Shown piece by piece: positions 1 to 10,668 of a DNA stretch of 64,000 nucleotides. Below the pieces are notes generated by a model, which was not told the origin of the DNA, searched no databases, and was given only the letters and a program-made list of their open reading frames with translations. The position numbers and the translations under genes were made by a program. The stretch lies in NCBI GenBank assembly GCA_964019055.1, contig OZ025214.1, positions 5,469,858-5,533,857 on the forward strand, written 5' to 3'. This DNA comes from Anthopleura xanthogrammica (taxonomy: Eukaryota; Cnidaria; Anthozoa; Actiniaria; Actiniidae). Every line of letters begins with the position of its first letter. Positions within the stretch are counted from its first letter, which is position 1.

Positions 1-349
1 TACCACAATACTCCTCAATTTGTGGGCCATCAACCACGACCCAAAAGAATGGGAAAGTCCCTTCGAGTTCAAGCCGTCCAGATTCCTGGACTCCAAAGGC
101 GAGTTCACAGGAACACAGAAATTGAGTTACCTGCCCTTTGGAGCCGGACGCCGTTCTTGTGTTGGAGAAGCTTTGGCGAAGAAAGAGCTGTTTCTCATGT
201 CGGTAATTTTGTTCCAGAAGTTGAAGTTTGAGAATCCTGAAGGCAGTCCTCTTCCTGATATTCACGATGGCACACTGGGTATTGCATATGCTCCTAAACC
301 TTTCAAGGTTGTCGCAAGAGCAAGAAAAGAGACAACTGTTTTTAGCTGA
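1..349 (+). CDS. Cytochrome P450, C-terminal exon (partial)
   Basis: The reading frame is open from base 2 and ends at TGA 347-349, so the 5' part of the gene lies outside the window. It shows the end of a microsomal P450: the region before the heme loop with a PERF-type segment (FKPSRF), then the heme-binding loop FGAGRRSCVGEALA with its invariant axial cysteine, then the final beta region. Family knowledge: these are heme monooxygenases of the ER membrane acting on small lipophilic molecules. The spacing and the FGAGRRSCVGE form fit the CYP1/CYP2/CYP17 clan of animals, but the subfamily cannot be fixed from about 115 residues. A 73-base tandem repeat starts about 20 bases after the stop and would lie in the 3' UTR. 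Confidence 0.93.
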   Translation, partial: TTILLNLWAINHDPKEWESPFEFKPSRFLDSKGEFTGTQKLSYLPFGAGRRSCVGEALAKKELFLMSVILFQKLKFENPEGSPLPDIHDGTLGIAYAPKPFKVVARARKETTVFS

Positions 350-367
350 AGCCAAACTTAGCCAAAA

Positions 368-731
368 TGTAGCCACAAAGATAACGCTTTTTATTATAAC
401 TATTTTACACGCGCACTGAATGTAACGGCATGTAGCCGAATGTAGCCACAAAGATAACGCTTTTTATTATAACTATTTTACACGCGCACTGAATGTAACG
501 GCATGTAGCCGAATGTAGCCACAAAGATAACGCTTTTTATTATAACTATTTTACACGCGCACTGAATGTAACGGCATGTAGCCGAATGTAGCCACAAAGA
601 TAACGCTTTTTATTATAACTATTTTACACGCGCACTGAATGTAACGGCATGTAGCCGAATGTAGCCACAAAGATAACGCTTTTTATTATAACTATTTTAC
701 ACGCGCACTGAATGTAACGGCATGTAGCCGT
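368..731. repeat. Tandem repeat, 73-bp unit, five copies
   Basis: Near-identical 73-base units start at about 368, 441, 514, 587 and 660. Each unit contains the string tgtagccacaaagataacgc and ends in a gcatgtagcc motif. Unit identity is almost perfect, which suggests recent expansion. It lies directly behind the P450 stop codon. Confidence 0.95.
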
Positions 732-794
732 TGCGTATTTTAATCGTACTATACTCGTACCATCTTTATACAATAACTGTTACTGTAGCTATAG

Positions 795-1180
795 TGGACC
801 GCACGAAAACAATGGGAAGCCAATTAAATGTTACGGCATATCGTACCGTGTACATGATGTAAGTCAGCACCCTATGTTCCTACTCGTACGATGACCATTC
901 TCAATGGGAAGCCATTTAAATGTTACGGCATATCGTACCGTGTACGTACTGTAAGACAGTAGTGCCCTATGTTCCTACTCGTACGATGACCATTCTCAAT
1001 GGGAAGCCATTTAAATGTTACGGCATATCGTACCGTGTACGTACTGTAAGACAGTAGCACCCTATGTTCCTACTCGTACGATGACCATTCTTATGGGAAG
1101 CCATTTCAATGTTACGGTATGACGTCCTTGTACGTTTTGCAAGTCAGTACCGTATGTTTCCTGCACTCGTAAGATAAACG
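795..1180. repeat. Tandem repeat, about 92-95 bp unit, four copies
   Basis: Units beginning aatgggaagccatttaaatg recur at about 811, 903, 998 and 1092, each followed by a cgtaccgtgtacgtactgtaag segment and cctatgttcctactcgtacg. Later units are more divergent. It is separate from the 73-bp array before it. Bases 1181-1489 show no gene; they are AT-rich spacer. Confidence 0.88.
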
Positions 1181-1489
1181 TTCTATTCTACGTACATCCC
1201 GTAGTAAAATAAAGTCATTTTATAGAAAATAAAAACACAAATGCTATAGCGCACAAATATATAAATTAAATTTTGTAGTCCGAGCCTACGAGCTTGACAA
1301 AAGAAAGTAAACAAAAACAAAAAATATGTAAACTTTTAATCGTGATTCCACTGATTCCAAGTTTGAAAGGGAGTTTGCGCGCTACCCTGTTGTACTCAAA
1401 ATAAATATCAATAATACCTGGTTTTGTCATTATTTCAAAATGATTAATTTAAGTGAATTCCATTTTTTTTTAATTCGTTGCTTTTTTCA

Positions 1490-4200
1490 TTACCACTTGT
1501 ATCGATCAGGTAAGTTGCGCAAGAATTCTTCCTCCTCTTTAGTGTTTGTTCTACCAAGAGCTTTATTCCTCTGTGGGTATCGCCCAAATCTATCAATAAC
1601 TTCCTAAAAATAAAAATAAATTAACTGAAATTAAATCAAAAAAAGAAACAAAGAAAAGTAAAACACGGAATAATTGGGAATGATTTTCTCAGGATCCCTT
1701 GATTTCACTATATGTCATTTCTAGACTCGTGTGGAATGTTCACCCTGAATCGCACAAATGGTGATCATTGTTTGGCCAATATATGGAGTAGGGTAATGAG
1801 ATTTAAAGGCGTTTAACAGTTGACTGAAACCCAGAAATTGCTTATCATCCAAAGATGGCCAGTCTCCAAATGTTTGGTCAGTGCACAGCACTAACGTTCA
1901 CAGAAATGTGGCCACTTGCAAGACGGTCGTTTTCTACAATTACCAGAATGCATCGCGAATTTTCTTTTATATTCAAAGATGTATTGCCTCATGAGAATAA
2001 CAAAGCAATCAGACCCTTTTAGCTTGGGTGTAACGTATCCCAAATTCGGACCACATGTCGTTCCCTTGAGTGAGTACTTTGTTTAACAGTTGGGCATGAC
2101 AAGACACATGAATATGAATACAGCTCAAACAAAGAATCTAATTCCCAAATAGAATAAAACGCGGACTGAAATGGAAAAACATTACACCCAAGCTAAATGG
2201 GTCTATTGGTGTTAGTTAACTGCCAAAGGGAAGTATTCATGGAGGTATAGACCCCTTGCAGCACGTCGGAATGCAGCTCAATTTGGAGGGCAAAACAATA
2301 GATTCCAATTCTCTGGAGATTGAAATTCTTTTGTTTTGCCCTCCAAATGGAGCTGCCCTTACGTCACGTGCAAGGGGTCTATATGATACCATAATGCTAA
2401 CAGCCTCCACTTGTACTCTAGTAGAAAGTACCTTATGTCTTTTGGCAAATTCCAAGTGCATCTTCATTGGTTCAGCATATTCACTTCCCTCTGCATCTTT
2501 AACCATTTGTTCACAAAGCTGAATAGACAATACCTATTTTAAAATATCAACAGAATTTCACATTTCCAACTGGATTCCACACTTCCTTGACTGATTCAAA
2601 TTTTGGGTTGTCTAGGTGCCATATGTTGCCACAGGCAGCCCAAACAAGATAAAATATCAAACAAACCTGATCAGCAGCATCTTCACTGTGCTCCATTGGC
2701 AGATAAATAAAACCTCTTTCAGACAAAGACTGCTTTAGATGATCATGAGTATTCCTTTCTAAAAACTGAATTTAGTAATATATAATATTAACATAAGTTA
2801 AACACAAAAACAAATGAACAAATAACTTCATAGGACCCTTAAACAACCTCTGGGCTGATCTAAATCATGACACAGCTAACTCACAATGACAATGACAATG
2901 ATTTTATTTGCACCTTAATTTAAATATACAATTAAATTACAAAATATTTATATCCTTACATAAAGGTGCGAGCCAAAGCTATACAAAGCCAGTTGGCTAA
3001 CATCTTTTATATTTTTTCAGTTTATCAGTCATTTATCAAAGTTTTACATCTACAATAACATCACAGATTCAATCCTGAAAAAACCTCTAGGCTGATCTAA
3101 ATCATGGCAGAAGTGAGTACATTACTCCTACTGTCACTACCACTCCCTTGATTTAAACACAAACCTTTCTTGTAATCTTTCTTGCTCTTTCATCTCCATC
3201 AAATGATCTTGTACTACCCTTGCATTTAAAAAGATAGTTTAATTTAGTTATATAAAAATCACTATACAGGCCCATAGTCACCATTTGGACAGTGGACCTG
3301 TTATAACCGGACTAGCTACAGCCCTGCTACAGCATGATACCATCATTATGGAAGAGCGCTTACCCTGAAAATGCTTCTAGTAAACTGATCAGTTAGAAGA
3401 ATCAAGGCAAGTGATGGCTTGGGTTCTTGTTCCCAGTCTTGTAGTCCTCCATGAAGGGCATCTTCAACCTTAAGAATACAAGGTTAGAGACTATTAGAGG
3501 TAAAAGATGAATAGGACACCAACTAATAGCACTAACTAGAGCAAGGGCATCAATGGTGTCATAGCCGCAGTTCACTTGTCTCTCATCTTGATTTGAGGTC
3601 TCAATAGTCCCCGTCATAGTTCCCTGCACCATCTTGAAAGGTAGTTGTGCCATTGCATCCAAGTGAGACCAATGGTGTGCTTGCAATGATTATAGAGACC
3701 TTTTTTAACACCTTGGAAAATTATTCACATGTCTCTATCATTGCAAGCTCAATGTTGGTCTCACTTCAATGCAAAGGCCTGGCTACTTTTCAAGATGGCA
3801 CAGGGAACTGTGAAAAGCTGTTATCAGACTATTAATAAGACTTGAAGGTTTAGAGTATCAGTGATTTTGGGGGTGTCAGAGTCGCGTGTTTGAAACCCCT
3901 CTCCAATAAATAGTAAATTAATGGTCCCTTAGTAGTGGTGGGACATCCTCAGGGTACATACATCAATCTCACTAGCTGTCTCAGGATAATTATAATATAT
4001 ATTTCAATGAATTAATTAAGAATTAAAACTTCTGTCTTACTAAATTTCCAAACTTTGTTGTGATTTCTTTGTCTACTTTTTCTCCACCTTGAAACCATTT
4101 CTTCTCACCTCCTGGTTCAAACCAGTAATCTAAAACTTCTTTCCACTGTTCACCACTACTATGGTTGCTTGACAGCCTTTGAAGATGACACACTAATGGC
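1490..4200 (-). CDS. DUF924 family protein, copy A
   Basis: Six coding exons on the minus strand: 4041 to about 4200 (5' end uncertain), 3364-3468, 3165-3218, 2667-2765, 2432-2518 and 1490-1603 (stop TAA 1490-1492). All joins are phase 0 with GT-AG introns. The conserved order is VLDYWF near the N-terminus, then LALILLTDQFTRSIF, GFIYLPMEHSEDAADQ, EFAKRHK and RFGRYPQRNKALGR at the C-terminus, as in the helical DUF924 family of bacteria and some eukaryotes, whose biochemical role is unknown. Exon lengths match copies B and C (105, 54 and 99 bases identical). The frame is open upstream to a methionine at 4322, but that part has no family match, so an upstream exon with the true start is likely. 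It runs head to head with copy B. Confidence 0.85.
2246..2384. mobile_element. About 139-bp palindromic MITE (tatagacccc family), copy 1
   Basis: The ends are tatagaccccttgca and tgcaaggggtctata. The inner arms cagctcaatttggagggcaaaa and ttttgccctccaaat are inverted. Copies of the family are at 16143-16281 and 52574-52707, with a fragment at 29249-29327. It sits in the intron just downstream of exon 5 of DUF924 gene A, so the open frames across it are spurious. Confidence 0.88.
3603..3833. mobile_element. Foldback MITE (ttccctg-catcttgaaagg family), copy 1
   Basis: Inverted arms of about 75 bases contain ttccctgcaccatcttgaaagg on the left and its counterpart caagatggcacagggaa on the right. 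A second copy is at 45946-46165. The intervening loop holds gagacctttttt. It lies 5' of exon 2 of DUF924 gene A, inside intron 1. Confidence 0.8.
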
Positions 4201-6048
4201 TGCTTACTATAGAAATGAGATGGAAGTATTTCAATAGATTGATTGAGATCTAGAGTACTAATGTCAATTATAATATAATGATAATGATGATGGAGATCGA
4301 TGATGCTGATAATGAAGATCATAGACTAGAACTCTTACGTAATGTTTCCCATTTAAGACCATGTGTCATTCTTTTGAGTATCATTTCTTTGTTTAACGGT
4401 TGTGCATGAGAAGACACATGAATAACACAAGGCTAATCCATAAAAATTCACATGGTCCCAAACTATGTCTCTTTTTCATCTTTTGTGGAAATTACATAAG
4501 CTTGGAAAACTTCACAACATTCACAAACTTCGAGACACATCAGACATAAAAATGTTGTTCTGTATTGCTAGAATGATAAAAAATGCTACTCTCACATTAT
4601 TTTAAACGTAGTTTTAAGCAAAGAAAAGTTATCTTACCTTAGACATTCAAAGAACTTCAAGTTAAGAGCATTTTTAGCACGTATTATACGAAGCATTTTG
4701 CATAAATTCTTGTACAAGATGGTCGCCTTGTGAGGTCAAATAAAGTGCGGGGTAGCGTGACGTACTTGTTTTTAGACGGGAGGGGTATAAGGATTCGGGT
4801 GCTTAAAATATCATCAAATTGCATGTAAAAGATCTTTCCAATATCATTGAAAATCCTATAAATAAAGAAAAAGGTTATATAAACGAATACGGATGGTATA
4901 AAATAGATTTCAAAGTTATTTTTTTGTACTAATTGTACATTTTAAAAATATAAGCACAACTCCTCCCCCCTAAGAATATTGTCATTATTACGTATAACGG
5001 TATGTCACGAGGGAATTGCATTAGACTATGATTTTGCAGTTTGTTTGGAGCTTTGCAGAGGGTTTTTTTGCATTTGTCAGTGTCTTGTTAGAAGCGAGGT
5101 GCGACTAACTTTGGTTCGTTTTTATAGGTAAGACGACTGACTTATAAATCATTTTGAGTTCGTTACTTTGTTTACCATCCTAACATTTCAAGGGTTTCCT
5201 CTGATACGATTCAAAAACCTTCAAGTGGTTGACCGGCTTCTTTGACCCTATCTAAATCCTATTGCTTTGAGTTGGAGCCCTCTTTATTCAAGACAACTCA
5301 ACGAGGTACGTTGCTGTTGGCTTTCGTTCATATAGTGTTTGCGAGAAAGACTGCTTTTTTTCTTGGCCTTAGATGAGTAGCATACAAATCGATGTTACAT
5401 TTAGTATACTGTAAATAAGCTTATGGAAACAGATAAGATTGGTTAATGAGAGTTGTGTGCATAGAACTAGCAATGATTTCAAGAATTGCTAAAAACACTC
5501 AAATTAATTAGAAGTAAAATTACAATTTTATAGCTATCATTTTGGCTTCAGAATTTTTGTTTTCACATCCATCGAATCGAAGGATTTTAATATCCAAGTG
5601 GGCTGTTCGGCGGACACATAAAAGGAGTGTTATAAACAAAAGATTACACAAGGCAATAAAACCCGGCCAAGCGAAACAGCATTATGTCCAGAAATGACCC
5701 AAATAGTTTTACTTAGGGTTTATTTTGATCCAAACGAACCAAACAAATCCGCCAGTGGGGCAAATGTTTCACCTGCAGCCTCCCCTCCCTTATATATACC
5801 AACTATGAATTTATGTCCTATTCCTGTCCCCTTAGATAATTTATAAGCAACTTTACCAATTTTCATGATTATGCAACCCAGACGATTAGCTATAATTCGA
5901 GGTTTTGGCTGGCATCAATCAAACTTTTAAAGGTTTGAACTAGTAAATTTTTGGCAGCAGCCAAAAACCCTTTTTGGTCACATAATTATGAAAATGGGTG
6001 AAATGATTAGCACGTTTGTTTGGTTTATAGATTATTCTTGGAACAAAG

Positions 6049-7855
6049 ATGTCTGCTGAAGAATGGAATGCTGTTCTTGATTACTGGTTTGGAGGTGGCG
6101 ACCCTCAAAAGAGAGCTAAATGGTTTGGCGGAGGTGACCCAGCTGCCGAAGAAATCAGACAAAAATTTGGACCACTTGTGAGTACAGCAAGACTCAGTGT
6201 GAACTATGATTTATGTCAAAATTTAATTTGCAGTCAATTAGTATGCAGTAGCTGGAGGGGTTTATTTGGCTTCTGTCTACTCTACAAACAGCAAGACTTC
6301 ACCCCCGGGGGGGGGGGGGGTACTCTGGGGGTAAAGTATCGGGTGTGCATGCGTATCTCTTAGGGGTAAAAATCAGCGATTTGGTATCTTTTAGGGTCTT
6401 AAATTTGAGGTTTATCAAAACAGCACTTTCTGGTATCTTTTAGGGTGTTGAAAAAGGAACTAGCCCATCGCATAATAACGCAATATGTATGCCTGCGTAA
6501 ACTCAGATTATTACTCAAGGAAAAGCATTTCAAAAGCCTTTATTTTTTAATAGTATTATTTTTGTGGTATCTCTTAGGGGTTAAAATTTACCAAGCCACG
6601 CCCTTTTGAAAAAACTTCCGTTATCTTTTAGGGGTATTTTTGGAAATTTCCGACAAGCATACCCGATACTTTACCCCCGGAGTCACCCCCCCGGGACTTC
6701 ACCACCCCCTTCATGCATACACACCTCCACTAAGAACTTTCACCTCTTGCATATGCTAGGAGGAAATAGCAATATCGATATAGAGGGGAACCCTGTTTTT
6801 TAGATTCTAGATTATACCAGGCATGCTTCTGGGCATTTTTTAGTTTGAAGCCTGCCACCGACAAGTGTTGAAGAAAAATGATGTTTATACAACTACATTT
6901 TAATAATAGAAAAATCAGAAAAATCTTTTAAGCCTGCACTTGTGTTTCTAGGTTGAGAAGGCAAGGAATGACGAGTTGAAGCATTGGGAAGAAGATCCCA
7001 AAGCAACATTAGCACTCATTTTGTTACAGGATCAGTTCTGCCGCAGCCTCTACAAGGTATTTATTCAGACATTTTACTGAGGATTATTCACTCAATCTAG
7101 TTTGAATTCTCCCTATACTGCATTTTAAAATGAATAACAGTACAAACGCTTGCATTTTGCTTCCAAAATTAATTATTTTACTCTTGTTCATGTTTCAGGG
7201 AACTCCAAAAGCCAATGATAGAGATCCTTATTGTGTTCAACTTTCAAAAAAGGCAGGAACAAAATGCACTCATCTTTTTTCTCTCAGTCCTTTACTCATC
7301 CATTTATTTATTTTTCTTTTTTGTAAGTTTTGGAATATTCTTGTTGTTTTAGTTTCTAGAAGGGAAGCCGCATGATCATCTACAATTCAGTCCTGCTGGT
7401 CGTATGTTTATTTATCTAACCTTTGAACATGCAGAAAACAAGGAAGATCAGGTCAGTAATGTAACTGGCCATATATTTGTATGATCTTGGAAATACTTTC
7501 TGTTGGTTTACTTTCTTATAATTCAATACTATTATTCTTCAGGCACTCGCAGTCGAGTTGTTTACTAAACTGAAAGAAGATGCAAAAGGAAGCATTGATG
7601 AAAAAAGTGCAGATTTCTGGCTTGTTTATGCACAGAGGCACAAGGTTAGTTCATCCAAGTTCTTTACTTTTTCTTAGGTGATGAAAGACAGAAATGTTAA
7701 TTCAAAGATGCTGATTTTTTATTTGATCATTAACTTCACAGGAAATCGTAGATCAGTTTGGACGCTTTCCCCAACGTAACAAGGGTTTGGGGCGAGAGGA
7801 CACACCCGAGGAAGCTGCTTGGCTTGCAAATCCCCCTGCTGGATATATATTTTAG
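6049..7855 (+). CDS. DUF924 family protein, copy B
   Basis: Six exons: 6049-6177, 6952-7056, 7199-7252, 7353-7451, 7543-7644 and 7742-7855, all phase 0, giving a 200-residue protein, the usual length for the family. It starts MSAEEWNAVLDYWF, has a KWFGGG segment, then LALILLQDQFCRSLYKGTPKAN, MFIYLTFEHAENKEDQ and a C-terminal RFPQRNKGLGRE. The start ATG at 6049 is preceded by sequence shared with copy C. The exon 3 donor is GC rather than GT (AAG then GCAGGA at 7253), giving a 100-base GC-AG intron; no usable GT donor exists in frame. Intron 1 carries a 392-bp MITE. The molecular function of the family is not established. Confidence 0.9.
6304..6695. mobile_element. 392-bp hAT-like MITE, copy 1
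   Basis: The terminal inverted repeat of about 34 bases begins CCCGGGGG and includes ggggtaaagtatcggg. It is flanked by the 8-bp direct repeat acttcacc (6296-6303 and 6696-6703). The uninterrupted site acttcacc is present in the paralogous intron of gene C at 11949-11956. The body repeats the motif ggtatcttttaggg several times. It has no coding capacity. An 8-bp duplication is typical of the hAT superfamily. Confidence 0.93.
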
Positions 7856-8574
7856 CATGCACATGATTCATTTACAATTTTCAAGAAAGGCAGGAACAAA
7901 ATGCTCTTTCTTTTTCTCTCAGTCTGTTACTCATCTATTTATTCTTTTTTCTTCGTTTTTGTATGAAGAATCAATTTTGAAATGAATAAAAAAGATTAAA
8001 ATTACCACCCCAATTGTATTTCCCTATAATATGAGGTTGTAAGTGGTTAGGGCAACTGGAGTAGTGTTTTTGAAATATTTCATGAATTTCAGTTTTTCTT
8101 ATTAGCTTTGAGGAGGTATTATTCAGGGTGTAATGTCAATAATAATATAATGATAATGATGATGGAGATCGATGATGCTGATAATATTAATGAAGATGAT
8201 ATCTGACTAGACCTCTCTTTGGTAATGTTTCCCATTTAAGACCACGTGTCATTCTTTTGAGTATCATTTCTTTGTTTAATGGTCGTGCATGAGTAGACAC
8301 ATGAATAACACAAGGCTAATCCATAAAAATTCACAATGGTCCCAAACTATGTCTCTTTTTCATCTTTTGTGGAGATTACATAAGCTTGAAAAACTTCACA
8401 ACATTCACAAACTTCGAGACACATCAGACATAAAAATGTTGTTCTGTATTGCTAGAATGATAAAAAATGCTACCCTCACATTATTTTAAACGTAGTTTTA
8501 AGCAAAGAAACGTTATTTTACCTTAGACATTCAAAGAACTTCAAGTTGAGAGCATGTTTAGCACGTATTATACG

Positions 8575-8966
8575 CCCGGGGGGGGACTCCGGGGGTAAAG
8601 TATCGGGTATGCTCGTCGTATCTCTTAGGGGTAAAAATCAGCGATTTGGTATCTTTTAGGGTCTTAAATTTGAGGTTTAGCAAATCAGCACTTTCTGGTA
8701 TCTTTTAGGGTGTGGAAAAAGGAACTAGCCCATCGCATAATACGGCAATATGTATGCCTGTATGCCTGCGTAAACTCAGAATATTACTCAAGGAAAAATA
8801 TTTCAAAAGCCTTTATTTTTTAATAGTATTATTTTTGTTGTATCTCAAAGGGGTTAAAATTTGCCAAGCCATGCCCTTTTGAAAAAACTTCCGGTATCTT
8901 TTAGGGGTATTTTTGGAAATTTCCGACGAGCATACCCGATACTTTACCCCCGGAGTCCCCCTCGGG
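8575..8966. mobile_element. 392-bp hAT-like MITE, copy 2
   Basis: Same length and structure as the copy in intron 1 of DUF924 gene B. The 8-bp target duplication is attatacg (8567-8574 and 8967-8974). The empty site is present in duplication unit 1 at 4683-4690. It therefore probably inserted after the DUF924 duplication. Confidence 0.93.
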
Positions 8967-9267
8967 ATTATACGAAGCATTTTGCATAAATTCTTGTACA
9001 AAATGGTCGCTCTGAGAGGTCAAATAAAGTGCGGGGTAGCGTGACGTTGTTTTTAGACGGGAGGGGTATAAGCACTCGGGTGCTTGAAATATCATCAAAT
9101 TGAGTTGGAGCCCTCTTTGTTCAAGACAACTCAACGAGGTAGGTTGCTGTTGGCTTTCGTTTATATAGTGTTTGCGAGAAAGACTGCTTTTTTCCTGGCC
9201 TTAGATGAGTAGCATACAAATCGATGTTACATTTAGTCTACTGTAAATATAAGCTTATGGATACAGA

Positions 9268-10027
9268 TTCTCGGTTTTCACTGATCACGTGACTAAATTG
9301 AAAATCTTCGTTTAGCTTAAATCTAAAGTAAAATATCAATTACTGTTAACAGCCTTGAAGAATATCTAGAAACTAACAATCATACAAAGTTTTATGCTTA
9401 AAGATGGTTTGGCGGCCGAATTATGAGCGAGCGAAAATGTTGTAATTTTAGTAAGAATGTATGTGACGAACTTGAGATTTTGCATACGGATATTACTGTT
9501 CTTAGAGCTTTATAGAATGTCTAAACAAAATAACATGTCCAAAACCTTGTAAAGAGATTAAAAGCCTACAATTTGGCCAATTTTGAAGAAAGCAGGACGT
9601 TTGGCTTTCGAGTTATGAGCAAACAAATATGAGGCCGTATTTGGTTAAAATGTATGGAGCGGCCATATTGGTGTTCCACTCTGGGGCACCAATATGGCGG
9701 ACGAAACTTCGACGGCTGAAAATGATAGAATATTTAATATTTTCGATTAAATTCCACTGAAATACACTTGAAATAGAGATCATAAACGTACACAAAGCAA
9801 AATCTTTCACCTAGGGTAAATTATTTTTGATTTTTATCGTTCTTCAGATACACGTGACGGTATTGCGTGACACAAATTCAACCTTTATAACTCGGGAACC
9901 AAACATTAAAATGACTCGAAACTTTTTCCTGTGACTTATATCACTGATTTCTAAAACATATTTTAGAAATTTTATTATACGATGTATAGTTTAGATTTGA
10001 GTTTTTGATGACGTCACATGAAAGCCA
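9268..10027. mobile_element. About 760-bp insertion with short terminal inverted repeats
   Basis: Compared with unit 1 (5432-5438, cagataagattgg), extra DNA begins tctcggttttcactgatcacgtgac and ends gacgtcacatgaaagccaaga. The ends are imperfect inverted repeats (tctyggytttca). The flanking at on each side may be a 2-bp target duplication. No ORF of note. A non-autonomous DNA transposon is the simplest reading. Confidence 0.6.
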
Positions 10028-10668
10028 AGAATAAGATTGGTTAATGAGAATTTAGTACATAGAACTAGCTAGCTTATATAGCAACGATTGAATTGCTAAA
10101 AACACTCAAATTAATTAGAAGTAAAATTACAATTTTATAGCTATCATTTTGGCTAGCTTCAGAATTTTTGTTTTCACATCCATCGAATCGAGGAAGTGGG
10201 TCTGTTCGGCGGATACATAAAAAGGAATGCGATAAACAAAAGATTACAAAAGGCAATAAAACCCTGCCAAGCGAGGAAGGATTATGCTCAGAAATTACCC
10301 AAATAGTTTTACTTAGGGTTTATTTTGATCCAAACGAACCAAACAAATCCGCCAGTGGGGCAAATGTTTCACCTGCAGCCTCCCCTCCCTTTCATATACC
10401 AACTATGAATTTATGTCCTATTCCTGTCCCATTAGATAATTCATAAGCTGCTTTACCAATTTTCATAATTATGCAAACCAGACGATTAGCTGTAGTTCAA
10501 GGTTTTGGTTTGCATCAATCACACTTTTAAAAGTTTGAACTAGTAAATTTTTAATTGGCAGCAGTCCAAAAACCCAAATGTCTTGGGCTGTTTTGGTCAC
10601 ATAAATTATGAAAATGGGTGTAATAATTAGCATGTATGTTTGGTTTATAGATTATTCTTGGAACAAAG

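Larger units (their letters stand above)
4258..8129. repeat. Tandem duplication, unit 1 (holds DUF924 copy B)
   Basis: The unit starts near tgataatgatgatggagatcg (about 4278) and ends at gaggtattattcaggg near 8128, where unit 2 begins with the same GAT-rich start. Homology covers the shared non-coding block 4330-4820, the 5' flank 5270-6048 and all of gene B. About 445 bases (4825-5270) are absent from unit 2. Apart from the shared blocks, 4330-6048 holds no gene. The left edge lies just 5' of gene A, so the unit carries the A-B intergenic region. Confidence 0.85.

Noticed and set aside
1730..1970. Possible diverged member of the tatagctgggtttca MITE family
   Set aside because: Only scattered similarity is visible and neither terminus is intact, so it is not listed as a feature.
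2237..2530. Opposed 97- and 88-codon frames over 2237-2530
   Set aside because: Both cross a palindromic MITE; only 2432-2518 on the minus strand is a real DUF924 exon.
4201..4322. N-terminal extension of DUF924 A from the methionine at 4322
   Set aside because: Isoleucine/histidine-rich and without family match; it overlaps the duplicated non-coding block, so the start is left undefined.
8813..9134. Minus-strand frames of 62 and 77 codons
   Set aside because: They lie across the 392-bp MITE and its flank.
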